Below are positions 51,910 through 60,320 of a stretch of 64,000 bases of DNA, in pieces. Position numbers and translations under genes: made by a program. Origin of the DNA: Streptomyces chattanoogensis. Lineage in GTDB: Bacteria > Actinomycetota > Actinomycetes > Streptomycetales > Streptomycetaceae. Below the pieces are notes generated by a model that worked only from the letters and a program-made list of their open reading frames with translations, did no database searches and had not been told where the DNA came from. Position 1 is the first letter of the stretch, and each line of letters opens with the position of its first letter. The stretch is from NCBI RefSeq assembly GCF_001294335.1, contig NZ_LGKG01000138.1, forward strand, positions 1 through 64,000. Reading direction: 5' to 3'.

Positions 51910-52077
51910 CTTAAGACCGACGGCATCTGGGTGCACTACGGCTTCACCGGCACGGCATGTGGGTCACACCCCCGATAGGGCGCTGGGCCGTACTGCTGGC
52001 CAACAAGCTCTACTGCACCCGCGATCGGGCCTCTGGCCGATGTCCACGATGCCTTCCGCGCCGTGGCATTCCGCTGA
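51910..52077 (+). pseudogene. C-terminal scrap of a beta-lactamase-family serine hydrolase
   Basis: Three frames in series give WVHYGFTGTA, MWVTPPIGRWAVLLANKLYCTRDR, and PLADVHDAFRAVAFR followed by TGA. This is the conserved end of serine hydrolases (GFTGTxxWxDPxxxxxxVLLTNRxHPxR). Two frameshifts and loss of the N-terminal SxxK domain make it a relic. About 230 bp without a gene follow, to 52311. Confidence 0.65.
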
Positions 52078-52310
52078 CGCTCGCTCCCGCGTCCAGCACG
52101 CCGCCCCGCCAACGCACGTCGACGTCGTCAGGAGGTGCTCCGGGCCGAGGACGAACTGGTCGCCCATCGCCCTGACCCGGCAGCCAACAGCTCATGCGCG
52201 CCAGTCGTGGAGGATCCACCGCGACTGGCCAGATGTCCATCTCCATGTCCATCTCCACAGTCATGCCCCGCCAACGAACGTCCGATCCTGATGGGACCGG
52301 TGGGAACGAG

Positions 52311-53693
52311 TTACGAATGCGGGGAGTCCGGCGGACCGACCGGAAGCCGGCACTCCTCCGCCCGGGCCAGCAGCAGTCCGCGCTCCCGCTCGTTGCGGGC
52401 CAGGGAGGCGGCCCGCTCGAACTCCGTGCGAGCCTCCTCCGTACGGCCAAGCCGCTGGAGCAGATCGCCGCGGACGCTCGGGAGCAAGTGGTAGTCGCGC
52501 AGTGCGGGTTCGGCGGCGAGGGTGTCGACGATGTCCAGGGCGGGGGCAGGGCCGTCGGCCATGGAGACGGCGACCGCGCGGTTCAACTCCACGACAGGAG
52601 AGGGGGTTTGGGTGGCGAGGAGACCGTAGAGGGTGGCGATACGGCGCCAGTCGGTCTCCTCGTAGGTGTACGCGAGCGCGTGGCAGGCGGCGATGGCCGC
52701 CTGGAGGGTGTACGGCCCCGGGGCGCCCGATGGGGGTCCCCCCTGCTCATGGGGGTCCCCCCTGTCCGAACGAAGCCGAGAACTCGGGGAAGAAGCCGAG
52801 AGCTTGGGGAAGGTGGCGTCGGCTCGGGCGAGGGCGGTGATGCCGCGGGCGATGAGCATGCGGTTCCAGCGGCGGCGGTTCTGGTCCTTCAGGAGGACGG
52901 GCTCGCCGTTCGGGCCGGTGCGGGCGGCGGTGCGGGATGCCTGGAACTCCAGCAGCGAGGTCAGTCCGTGCACCTCCGGTTCCGTCGGCATCAGGCCGGA
53001 CAGTAGGCGGGCCAGCCGCAGCGCGTCCTCGCACAGGCCGGGGCGCAGCCAGTCGTCGCCTGCGGTGGCCGCATACCCCTCGTTGAAGATCAGGTAGATG
53101 ACGTCCAGGACGGAGCCGAGGCGGGCCTCGCGGTCGGGGCCGTACGGCACCTCGAAGGCGACGTTCCTCGTGGCCAGGGTGCGCTTGGCGCGGACGATGC
53201 GCTGGGCGATCGTCGGCTCCGGGGTGAGGAACGCGCGGGCAATCTCGGCGGTGGTCAGGCCGCCGAGCAGGCGCAGGGTGAGGGCGGTGCGGGCCTCGGC
53301 GGACAGCACCGGGTGGCAGGCGGTGAAGACCAGGCGGAGCAGGTCGTCGTCGATGTCGCCCGGGTCGGGGGGTTCCTGTGGCAGCGCCGTCGTCTCCAGG
53401 CTGCGGCCGATCTCCTGGAGCTTGCGGGCGTAGTTCTCCCGGCGCCGGACCAGGTCGACGGCGCGGTGCCTGGCGACCGCCGTCAGCCAGGCACCCGGGT
53501 TGTCCGGCACCCCCTCCCGCGGCCACCGCTCCAGTGCCGCGACCAGCGCGTCCTGCGCGAGTTCCTCGGCGATACCGACGTCGCGAACGATGCGGGTGAC
53601 GGCGGCGATGAGACGGGGGGACTCCAGGCGGAAGACGGTTTCGATGGCCGTGGTGGCAGGCGTGCCGGGGGTGGGGGTGGGCTGTGGTTCCAC
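52311..53693 (-). CDS. ECF42-like sigma factor with C-terminal extension and repeat insertion
   Basis: The 460-residue protein has regions 2 and 4 in the first 180 residues (RIVRDVGIAEELAQDALVAALERWPREGVPDNPGAWLTAVARHRAVDLVRRR, then LLGGLTTAEIARAFLTPEPTIAQRIVRAKRTL). The long DUF6596-like/TPR-type C-terminal domain follows (GPYTLQAAIAACHALAYTYEETDW and VELNRAVAVSM). ECF42 factors pair with DGPF proteins, as here. Between ALARAD and GAPGPYTLQA about 30 residues (PKLSASSPSSRLRSDRG and so on) come from an inserted DNA repeat. A 24-bp palindrome covers the GTG start. Confidence 0.9.
   Translation of the reverse strand: MEPQPTPTPGTPATTAIETVFRLESPRLIAAVTRIVRDVGIAEELAQDALVAALERWPREGVPDNPGAWLTAVARHRAVDLVRRRENYARKLQEIGRSLETTALPQEPPDPGDIDDDLLRLVFTACHPVLSAEARTALTLRLLGGLTTAEIARAFLTPEPTIAQRIVRAKRTLATRNVAFEVPYGPDREARLGSVLDVIYLIFNEGYAATAGDDWLRPGLCEDALRLARLLSGLMPTEPEVHGLTSLLEFQASRTAARTGPNGEPVLLKDQNRRRWNRMLIARGITALARADATFPKLSASSPSSRLRSDRGDPHEQGGPPSGAPGPYTLQAAIAACHALAYTYEETDWRRIATLYGLLATQTPSPVVELNRAVAVSMADGPAPALDIVDTLAAEPALRDYHLLPSVRGDLLQRLGRTEEARTEFERAASLARNERERGLLLARAEECRLPVGPPDSPHS
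52730..52817. repeat. Streptomyces-type dispersed repeat inserted in frame
   Basis: Two copies of ATGGGGGTCCCCCCTG (52730-52745, 52749-52764) are followed by two near copies of AAGCCGAGAACTCGGGGA (about 52772 and 52792). The block is not found in related sigma genes as I know them. It adds about 30 codons without breaking the frame. Confidence 0.65.
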
Positions 53694-53700
53694 AGCCCAC
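53677..53700. promoter_or_regulatory. Hairpin over the sigma gene start codon
   Basis: GTGGGCTGTGG (53677-53687) and CCACAGCCCAC (53690-53700) form a perfect 11-bp stem with a 2-base loop. In the mRNA it contains the proposed GTG start and the only G-rich leader bases, so it could limit translation. Confidence 0.5.
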
Positions 53701-53737
53701 CATCGAACACCCCCGGCGCCCGTACGCCAAGGAACGC

Positions 53738-54094
53738 TCAGCCCTCGGCGATCTCCCGCACCTCACAGGTCACGGTCCAGAACTCCTCGTGGGTCTTGAG
53801 GAACCGCTTCGTCCACTCGATCGCCTCGGCCTTGTCCTTGCACTGCATGATCGCGTACCCGCCGACGACCTCCTTCGATTCCGTGAACGGCCCGTCGGTG
53901 ACCGAGATCTTCCCGCCCTCCCAGTGCACCCGCGTCCCCTGCGCGGTCGGCGTCAGGCCCGCGGTGTCCAGCATCACCCCGGCCTTGGTGATCTCCTCGA
54001 TCAGCTCCCCCATCCGCTGCATCAGCTCCGGGCTGGGGCCCTCGGCGGGGGCGGTCTTCTCGTCGATCTTCACGAGGGAGAGGTAACGCGGCAT
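53738..54094 (-). CDS. DGPF / YCII-related domain protein
   Basis: The 118-residue protein begins PRYLSLVKIDEKTAPAEGPSPELMQRMGELIEEI and contains the family motif ISVTDGPFTESKEVVGGYAIMQC, followed by AIEWTKRFLKTHEEFWTVTCEVREI. DGPF proteins are the standard partners of ECF41/42-type sigma factors and may sense small molecules. GGAG lies before ATG 54094. It is 45 bp upstream of the ECF42 gene on the same strand, so the pair is an operon. Confidence 0.9.
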   Translation of the reverse strand: MPRYLSLVKIDEKTAPAEGPSPELMQRMGELIEEITKAGVMLDTAGLTPTAQGTRVHWEGGKISVTDGPFTESKEVVGGYAIMQCKDKAEAIEWTKRFLKTHEEFWTVTCEVREIAEG

Positions 54095-54473
54095 GGTGAC
54101 TCCATCGGTTCAGGCGGGGCCGTTCCCCGCCGCTCACCCATTGCGTCGAACGGGAGCCGGGCGGATCGACATGCGCGCCGGATTTCTTCGGAGATTTTTT
54201 CCGCGAGATCGTCCGATGTTCGTCACCGGAAACGTCCAGCCCGTCTATGTGTAGCCCTGCGTCGCACTCACCGGACTCGGCATGCTCTACCGACCTCGGT
54301 CGCCGCGCCCTCGAGCAACGCCACCGCCCTTGAACAGACCGCCGAGGCCACGGCCGTGCGCGCAAGCGACTGCGCACCCATGCCGTTCCACCGGCTGGCC
54401 CGCACCCACTCGTCCTCGTCATCCCCTTCTCTTCACGGTGCTCTTCGCACTCTTCGCCGTGACCGGCGCCGGG

Positions 54474-54550
54474 CCCTTCGCCCTCTTCACTGCTTTGGCG
54501 CCCTTCGCCCTCTTCACTACTGCTTTGGCGCCCTTCGCTGTCTTCTCTGG
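54474..54550. repeat. Tandem repeat at the tail of a broken regulator gene
   Basis: Units of 27 and 30 bp (54474-54500, 54501-54530) and a partial third repeat CCCTTCGCCCTCTTCACT...GCTTTGGCG. On the minus strand they encode KAVVKRAKGAKAVKRAKG-type sequence. Confidence 0.7.
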
Positions 54551-54808
54551 GTGATGCGCACCTGGTCGCCCAGCTTGCGGCGCAATGCCGCCACGTGGAC
54601 GTCGAGCGTCTTGCCGGCACAGCTCGAAGCCGTCGGCGTCCGGCAGCCCGAGGTCCAGCAGCACCAGGTCGGCAGGCCCGCGAACAGCACGGGCCAGCGC
54701 CGACGCACCATCCGGACACCACTCGCTGTCGTGCCCCGCACCCCGCAGCGCCGCGGCGAGGTGGCCCCCGATGGTCTCGTCGTCCTCGACAAGCACGATG
54801 CGCGCCAC
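54550..54808 (-). pseudogene. Response regulator with internal deletion
   Basis: The receiver half is clear: ARIVLVEDDETIGGHLAAALRGAGHD and VLLDLGLPDADGFELC with the phospho-acceptor Asp. It then jumps, in another frame, to KTLDVHVAALRRKLGDQVRIT, the end of an OmpR-type winged helix. About 100 residues between them are missing. The chimeric frame continues into the Lys/Ala tandem repeat. No histidine kinase adjoins it. Confidence 0.75.
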
Positions 54809-54817
54809 AGCCTCAGG

Positions 54818-55861
54818 CTAGCGGGGCGATTGATCGCGTACGACGCGACCGGCGGCGAGTTTCTGGAGGAGGCCGTAGGCGAGGACGGGGAGAAGGAGGT
54901 GCGGGCGGTCGGGAAGCGCGGTGGTGAGGAGAACAGCGCTGGCGCTGCTGTTGTTCATGCCGCAGGCGAGGGTGACGGACGACGCTGTGGAGGCGTCCAG
55001 ACGGAGCAGCCGCGAGGTGACGCGGCCCACTGCGAAGCACAGGACGCACACGGTCGAGGCCACGGCCAGGGCCGCTGCCAGCAGCACAGGACGCGGATGG
55101 GTGAGAAAGGTGCCCAGGGCTCCGCTGGCATTGACGTAGGTCAGCACCAACGAGCCCCACAGCGCCGCGGGCACCGCGGTCCGAAGCAGCCGGTTCAGGG
55201 AACCACCGGACAGGAGGGTCCTCGCCAGCAGGCCCGCCCCGCAGGGCAGCAGGACGAAAGTGAGCGCGAAGCCGTTGCCGTACCCGGCCCGGGACAGTGT
55301 CCCCTGGTAGTCCCCTTGGAGCAGTGGAGACAACAACCCGATGGTCACCGGGGTGGTGAAGGGGCTGATGAGGGTCGAGGCCAGGACCAGCCCCACCATG
55401 ACCGACTGCTCGCCGCGCCCTTTGCTGGTCCAGACCGTGGCGCCGGCCGCCACGGGCATCGCGACGATGAGGATCATCGCGGCGGTCAGACCGCTGCCGC
55501 CGTCGGAGTCCGGAGAGCGGTGCAACATGAACGTGATCAACGGAATGACCAGCAGCGGTGTCAGCAGATGGAGGGTGAGTCCGGTCAGCAGGGCGACGGG
55601 CCTGCGCAGGAGGTGGCCCAGCTCGTCAAGGGGGACTTGCAGTCCGGCCGCGAACAGCACCAGCGACAACAACAGCGGCGGCAGGGCCACGGAGAACGCA
55701 CCGTTGACACCGGGCAGCGTGTGCGAGTGGCGGAGCCACAGGCCGGGCGCGGGCAGAGCTGTGGCGACGACATAAGCCATGGCCATGGCCCACCCCAGGT
55801 GTCGGCGCAGCCACGCGGTCGTTCGCGGCGGAGTGAGTGATGCGGGCGGCAGGGGGTTCAT
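54818..55861 (-). CDS. BASS-type (bile acid:sodium symporter-like) membrane transporter
   Basis: The 347-residue protein has nine or ten helices. It shows LPPLLLSLVLFAAGLQVPLDELGHLLRRP, ILIVAMPVAAGATVWTSKGRGE, LASTLISPFTTPVTIGLLSPLLQGD and a late LACGMNNSSASAVLLTTALP with the Asn-rich ion site common to this fold. Family members import organic anions with sodium. The substrate is unknown. It diverges from the first COG4705-like gene. The ATG at 55861 has only a weak upstream signal. Confidence 0.75.
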   Translation of the reverse strand: MNPLPPASLTPPRTTAWLRRHLGWAMAMAYVVATALPAPGLWLRHSHTLPGVNGAFSVALPPLLLSLVLFAAGLQVPLDELGHLLRRPVALLTGLTLHLLTPLLVIPLITFMLHRSPDSDGGSGLTAAMILIVAMPVAAGATVWTSKGRGEQSVMVGLVLASTLISPFTTPVTIGLLSPLLQGDYQGTLSRAGYGNGFALTFVLLPCGAGLLARTLLSGGSLNRLLRTAVPAALWGSLVLTYVNASGALGTFLTHPRPVLLAAALAVASTVCVLCFAVGRVTSRLLRLDASTASSVTLACGMNNSSASAVLLTTALPDRPHLLLPVLAYGLLQKLAAGRVVRDQSPR

Positions 55862-55982
55862 GAGGGCGCTCTTTCGTCGACGGCATGAGATCGCGGTCGA
55901 GCGCCTGTATCGCGAGTGCGGGGAGACACATGACAGTGATGATCCGGCGTGGGCCGTCCCTCCGTGGGCGCCGCAGCGCGCT

Positions 55983-56004
55983 GCTCAGGATGCGTTCAGG
56001 TTGC
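55983..56004 (+). promoter_or_regulatory. 11-bp direct repeat before the first COG4705 gene
   Basis: GCTCAGGATGC and GTTCAGGTTGC stand head to tail, ending 20 bp before the ATG at 56025. A second pair with the same sequence lies at 56956-56977. One-turn direct repeats are typical for OmpR/PhoB-type response regulators. Confidence 0.65.
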
Positions 56005-56024
56005 CGGTGGCACGGTCGGGCACC

Positions 56025-56867
56025 ATGACAGCTGATATCCCTGGGGTCACGGAGACGCACGAGGCGTCCGGCCCCGCTCCCGCCCACGCCCGCCAGCGCC
56101 TCCGCTGGAACAAGGTCCCCGAAGTCACGGCGTACTTCTGGGTCATCAAAATCCTGTGCACCACGGTCGGCGAGACCGCGGCGGACTTGCTGAACGAGAA
56201 GTTGGGCCTGGGCCTGACCGGCGTGTCGCTGCTGATGAGCGTCCTGCTTGTCGCGGTCCTGGTGGCGCAGTTCCGCACCCGCGCCTACCGGCCCGGCATC
56301 TACTGGCTCGCCGTGGCGCTGATCAGCGTCGTGGGCACGCTGATCAGCGACAACCTCACCGACAACCTGGGCGTACCGCTGGAGACCAGCACCGTGGCCT
56401 TCGCGGTGGCCCTCGTCGTGGTGTTCGTGGCCTGGTACCGCAGCGAGCGCACGCTCTCCATCCACCACGTCGACACCACCCGACGCGAGTCCTTCTACTG
56501 GCTCGCCGTCCTGTTCACCTTCGCTCTGGGCACGGCAGCCGGTGACCTGGTCGCCGAGCGCATGGACCTCGGATACTGGATCTCCGCCGGCCTGTTCGCC
56601 CTGGCGATCGCCGCGGTCGCGGTGGCGCGCTTCGCCCTTGGCCTGGACGCGGTGTGGAGCTTCTGGATCGCCTACATCCTGACCCGCCCGCTGGGCGCGT
56701 CGATCGGCGACTACCTGTCCCAGCCGACCGCCGACGGCGGACTCGGCCTGGGCACGGTGATCACCAGTGTGCTGTTCTTGGGAGTCATCCTCGGCCTGGT
56801 GGTGTTCTTGACGGTCACCCGGCGGGACGTCTCGGAGCCGGAGCGGCTCACCCCGCAGACGAGCTGA
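56025..56867 (+). CDS. COG4705-like membrane-anchored protein, copy 1
   Basis: The 280-residue protein has seven or eight helices and two internal repeats. Each repeat starts with a soluble turn like VPEVTAYFWVIKILCTTVGETAADLL or RRESFYWLAVLFTFALGTAAGDLVAE, and each contains GT(A/L)xxD. A final LTRPLGASIGDYLSQP matches the copy at 57.1 kb. The Gly-Asp pairs in helices suggest ion handling. Function is unknown. ATG 56025 lies 20 bp after the direct repeats, so the message may be leaderless. A strong terminator follows. Confidence 0.75.
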   Translation: MTADIPGVTETHEASGPAPAHARQRLRWNKVPEVTAYFWVIKILCTTVGETAADLLNEKLGLGLTGVSLLMSVLLVAVLVAQFRTRAYRPGIYWLAVALISVVGTLISDNLTDNLGVPLETSTVAFAVALVVVFVAWYRSERTLSIHHVDTTRRESFYWLAVLFTFALGTAAGDLVAERMDLGYWISAGLFALAIAAVAVARFALGLDAVWSFWIAYILTRPLGASIGDYLSQPTADGGLGLGTVITSVLFLGVILGLVVFLTVTRRDVSEPERLTPQTS

Positions 56868-56888
56868 GCGCGGATCGCCCCGGACGGC

Positions 56889-56917
56889 GGCCGGTCCCCG
56901 GGTTCCGGGGACCGGCC
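56889..56917. terminator. Hairpin terminator
   Basis: A perfect 13-bp stem (56889-56901 with 56905-56917) with a 3-base loop is flanked by a further outer pairing (CGGACGG with CCGTCCG). It separates the two COG4705-like genes into independent units. Confidence 0.8.
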
Positions 56918-56955
56918 TCACCCGTCCGGGCTGCTTCGCGGGTGCGGCCGTTGGC

Positions 56956-56977
56956 GTTCAGGATGCGTTCAGGCTGC
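56956..56977 (+). promoter_or_regulatory. 11-bp direct repeat before the second COG4705 gene
   Basis: GTTCAGGATGC is followed at once by GTTCAGGCTGC. Compared with 55983-56004 there are only two base changes across both units. The gene start is about 145 bp downstream. Confidence 0.65.
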
Positions 56978-57122
56978 GGCTGGAAGCGTCGGGCGGTGGG
57001 CGACGTCATCGCTGCGCGCAGTGCACGTCGTACTCGTCACTTGTCGCCACTGTGCGCACTCCATAAGGCCCCCACGGCACGCCGTGGGGTGATGCGGGGC
57101 GCCTCCCAGAAGGGGATTGATC

Positions 57123-58001
57123 TTGCCTGAGCCCGAAGTCCTGACCGACATGGACGTCGCCGGCACCGACAGGAACGCGATGCGGAAGCTCCCGGAGGTC
57201 ACACTGGCCTTCTGGGTCATGAAGACCGCCGCGACGACCCTCGGCGAGACGGCCGGTGACCTCTTCGCCCAGACCCTCAAGCTCGGCTACTTCCTGACCA
57301 CCATCGCGCTGTTCCTGATCTTCGTGGTCACGCTGGTCGTACAGCTCCGGTCCCGACGCTACAACCCGTTCTTCTACTGGACCGTCATCCTGTCCACGAG
57401 CATGGCGGGCACCACGATGTCCGACTTCATGAACCGGGACGCCAGCGCCAAGTTCCTCACCGACGGCGCCAAGTCGCTCGGCTGGGGACCGCAGGGCCTG
57501 GGGCTGGGCTACCCCACCGGGGCCGCCATCCTGGTCTCGCTGCTGATCGCCATCTTCGTCATCTGGAAGTCCACCGGGCTGACGTTCGCCATCCGCGACA
57601 TCGTCTCCTTCCGCGCGGAGGCCCTCTTCTGGGCCGCGATCCTCGTGTCGAACACGCTCGGCACCTCGATGGGCGACTTCCTCTCCGACAGCTCCGGACT
57701 CGGTTACGCGGGCGGCGCCCTGCTCGTTACCGGCGTACTCGCCGTACTCGTCGCCCTGATGCGGGTGCCGGCCGTGCCGAACGTGGTCCTGTTCTGGATC
57801 GCCTTCGTGCTCACCCGGCCCCTCGGGGCGACCGCCGGCGACTTCCTCACCAAGCCGCTCGCCAAGGGCGGCCTCGACCTCGGCACGGCGGGTTCGTCGG
57901 CGGTCCTCCTCGCGGTCCTGCTCGGCCTCATGGCCTACGCCCAGGTTCAGGAGCGCAGGACCGCGGCCTCCCAGGACAAGACCCTCACCGGCGTTTCCTG
58001 A
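57123..58001 (+). CDS. COG4705-like membrane-anchored protein, copy 2
   Basis: The roughly 292-residue paralogue of the previous gene shows LPEVTLAFWVMKTAATTLGETAGDLF, FRAEALFWAAILVSNTLGTSMGDFLSD and LTRPLGATAGDFLTKPLAKGGLDLG, with about eight helices. Paired paralogues of this kind often work together. TTG 57123 has AAGGGG seven bases upstream, and TTG 57117 is also possible. A 20-bp palindrome (57070-57089) lies in the leader. It is convergent with the histidine kinase gene. Confidence 0.75.
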   Translation: MPEPEVLTDMDVAGTDRNAMRKLPEVTLAFWVMKTAATTLGETAGDLFAQTLKLGYFLTTIALFLIFVVTLVVQLRSRRYNPFFYWTVILSTSMAGTTMSDFMNRDASAKFLTDGAKSLGWGPQGLGLGYPTGAAILVSLLIAIFVIWKSTGLTFAIRDIVSFRAEALFWAAILVSNTLGTSMGDFLSDSSGLGYAGGALLVTGVLAVLVALMRVPAVPNVVLFWIAFVLTRPLGATAGDFLTKPLAKGGLDLGTAGSSAVLLAVLLGLMAYAQVQERRTAASQDKTLTGVS

Positions 58002-58017
58002 ACACCACCGGGACGGG

Positions 58018-59409
58018 TCATCCGGCGGGCAGGCTGACCACGAAGCGCGCACCCGGGACGTGCCCGGCGTCATGACGCACCTCACCGCCGGCGGAGCGGG
58101 CCAGGCGTCGCGCGAGCGGCAGACCCAGGCCCGCTCCGCCGTGTCCGTCCTCGGGGTCGGCGCGCTGCCCCGGCTGGAAGAGGCGCGCGGTGAAGGCGGC
58201 CGGGACGCCGGGACCGTCGTCGACGACCGCAACGCAGATGCCGTCGTCCGTCGGCGAGACCCGGACCGCGACCCGGGTGCGGGCGTATCGCAGCGCGTTG
58301 TCGACGAGCGGGGCGACGATGCGCTCCAGAAGTGCGGCGGGCACCCCGGCCACCAGGGCGTCCGCACCGGAAACTGTGATCGTGGCTTTCCCCGGGGCTT
58401 CGAGCCGGGCGGCGAGTCGAGGCAGCACGGCCATGGCGTCCGCCGTGCCGGGAACGGTGTGTGCGCCGGCCCTGGCGTCGTCGAGGACGGTCTCGCAGAT
58501 GGTGCGCATCGAGGTGGCGGCGTCGGCGATGGCGGCGTGGGTGGCGCGGGTTTCGGTGGTGGAGCGGGGGCGGGCCTGCAACCAGTCGAGTTCGGCGGTG
58601 ATCCGTGCCAGGGGGTTGCGCAGCTCGTGGGAAAGCTCCCGCGTGAGCTGCTGTTCGTGGCGCAGTACGGCACGGATCCGGTCCAGCAGCTCATCCAGCG
58701 AGGCCCCGAGCCGGGTGAGCTCGACGGGGCGGTCCCCGGCGCCGAAGCGCTGTTCGGAGGCGACCACGCTCCACCGGGTGGCCTGCTCGGTCATCGCCCG
58801 CACTGGCCGCAGGGCGCGTCCCACCGCCAGCCGGGTCAGGACGTAGGTGCAGGCCAGGACGCTGGCGTCGAAGGCGAGGGAGGCGATGATCAGGGTGTCG
58901 GCCGAGGCACGGTAGGGCGCGAGGTCCATGGCGGTGACGACGACGGCAGCGGGCCCGGCACCCGGCCGGACCCCGCCCACGGGCTCGGCGCACAGGCGTA
59001 TCCGATCACCGGCCGTCACCTCGGCGCAGCGTTTGTCACCGTACGCGGCGAGACCGGCGGCGGCGCGGGTGATCGTGTCGCCGACCGGGGCGGAGGCGGG
59101 GTGCTCCAGCAGCCGGGTCCCCGCGTAGATCCATACGTTGGTGTCGAGGGCGGCGTCGTCCGGGGTCTCCAGGACGCGTACCGGGTGGTGGCGGGTGTCG
59201 ACGGTCGCGGCCACGGTGGTGGCACGGGTGCGCAGTTCGTTGTCCGCCTGCTGCTGGAGGCGATGGCGAACGATCGTGTTGAACACGACGGTGAGGATCA
59301 CCATCACCAGAGCGGCAGTGGTCAGTGCGATCAGGGACAGGCGGCCTCGCAGCGTCCGGGGTCGGCAGCGGCCGGCCAGCGTGGCGAGGAGGTTGGGGAC
59401 GGTACTCAT
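58018..59409 (-). CDS. Sensor histidine kinase
   Basis: The 463-residue kinase has helix 1 (SLIALTTAALVMVILTVVFNTIV), an outer sensing domain of about 110 residues with two cysteines (DKRCAEVTAGDRIRLCAEP), and helix 2 (LIIASLAFDASVLACTYVLTRLAVG). A HAMP-like linker, HisKA (LTRELSHELRNPLARITAELDWL, His of phosphorylation) and HATPase (PLVDNALRYA, VVDDGPGVP, GGAGLGLPLARRLARSAGG) follow. Its ATG overlaps the stop of the response regulator (ATGA), so the pair is coupled. The extracellular Cys pair may be a disulphide or metal/redox sensor. Confidence 0.92.
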   Translation of the reverse strand: MSTVPNLLATLAGRCRPRTLRGRLSLIALTTAALVMVILTVVFNTIVRHRLQQQADNELRTRATTVAATVDTRHHPVRVLETPDDAALDTNVWIYAGTRLLEHPASAPVGDTITRAAAGLAAYGDKRCAEVTAGDRIRLCAEPVGGVRPGAGPAAVVVTAMDLAPYRASADTLIIASLAFDASVLACTYVLTRLAVGRALRPVRAMTEQATRWSVVASEQRFGAGDRPVELTRLGASLDELLDRIRAVLRHEQQLTRELSHELRNPLARITAELDWLQARPRSTTETRATHAAIADAATSMRTICETVLDDARAGAHTVPGTADAMAVLPRLAARLEAPGKATITVSGADALVAGVPAALLERIVAPLVDNALRYARTRVAVRVSPTDDGICVAVVDDGPGVPAAFTARLFQPGQRADPEDGHGGAGLGLPLARRLARSAGGEVRHDAGHVPGARFVVSLPAG

Positions 59410-60074
59410 GACAGCCGGTGTCCGATCCCCCTGAGGGTGCTGATCGTCAGGCCGCTGCCTGCATCCCGGATCTTGCGACGCAGCCGGCTCAGGTACTGGT
59501 CGAGGGTGTTGTCGCTGACCTGCGCGCCCTCCGGCCAACCGGCCCGGACCAGCTCCTTTCTGGGTACCACCGCTCCCAGGCCGGCCATCAGCGTGGCCAG
59601 CAGGCGGAACTCGGTGGGCGTCAGCGCCACGTCGACGTCCCGTACGCACAGGCTGTGGTGCACCGGGTCCAGGACCAGGTCCCCGGCGGTCGTGGGGGCG
59701 GTGGGCCCGGAACGTTTGAGGGCAGCACGCAGTCGGGCCGCGAGTTCGGCGAGGTGGAACGGCTTGGGAAGGTAGTCGTCACCCCCGGCGGAGAACCCGC
59801 TGAGACGGTCGTGGAGTTGGTGGTGCGCGGTCAGGAAGACGACCGGGCTGACGAACCCCCGCGCCCGCATCGCCTGGCACACGTCCCGTCCGTCCGCGTC
59901 GGGCAGCCCGACGTCCAGCACCACCGCGTCCACACCGTCGTCGACCAGCCGCAGGGCGGTGGCGCCGTCCTGGGCGGCCAGCGTTTCGAAGCCCTCGTCG
60001 CGCAGTCCGCGCACCAGCACATCGCGCAGGGCATGGTCGTCCTCGACGACCATGATGGTGAGACGCAACAACAT
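59406..60074 (-). CDS. OmpR-family response regulator
   Basis: The 222-residue regulator has a receiver domain (TIMVVEDDHALRDVLVRGLRDEGF, VVLDVGLPDADGRDV with the phosphorylated Asp near 54, VVFLTAHHQLHDRL, GGDDYLPKPF) and a winged-helix output domain (VALTPTEFRLLATLMAGLGAVVPRKELV, then NTLDQYLSRLRRKIRDAGS, STLRGIGHRL). GAGGTG precedes ATG 60074. Tandem BlaI-type operators lie about 210 bp upstream, and the 11-bp direct repeats before the COG4705 genes are its plausible targets. Confidence 0.93.
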   Translation of the reverse strand: MLLRLTIMVVEDDHALRDVLVRGLRDEGFETLAAQDGATALRLVDDGVDAVVLDVGLPDADGRDVCQAMRARGFVSPVVFLTAHHQLHDRLSGFSAGGDDYLPKPFHLAELAARLRAALKRSGPTAPTTAGDLVLDPVHHSLCVRDVDVALTPTEFRLLATLMAGLGAVVPRKELVRAGWPEGAQVSDNTLDQYLSRLRRKIRDAGSGLTISTLRGIGHRLS

Positions 60075-60283
60075 CACCTCACTGGCTCGGGCACTCGTCC
60101 CGGGGTACAGGGCCGGCCGCAGTTCGCCGGGCAGGCCGACAGCCGAGGGCGGCGGCCCGCAGCGCCCGTGGCGGACACGGCGTGGACGTCCGGATCCCGG
60201 GGCTGCTCCCCAGACCGCTTTAGGACGGGTCGCCCCTTGCCGTGGTCGCACTGCGGGGGCAGCCGGGTGACCATGCCCCCAGC

Positions 60284-60320
60284 GACTACAACCGGGTAGA
60301 CGGTCTACTGCACTGTAGAC
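60284..60320. promoter_or_regulatory. Tandem BlaI-type operators upstream of the two-component system
   Basis: GACTAC-N6-GTAGAC (60284-60301) and GTCTAC-N6-GTAGAC (60303-60320) stand one base apart. The same two half-site patterns at the same spacing occur at 61904-61940. The rest of 60075-60555 shows no gene. Confidence 0.75.

Noticed and set aside
52730..52764. GGGGGTCCCCC units as a CRISPR or terminator array
   Set aside because: There are only two units, they lie inside a coding region, and no spacers are present. A dispersed repeat is the better reading.
53684..55840. 718-codon plus-strand frame across DGPF, regulator relic and BASS genes
   Set aside because: It spans three minus-strand genes and their gaps, and shows Gln/Arg/His-rich shadow sequence.
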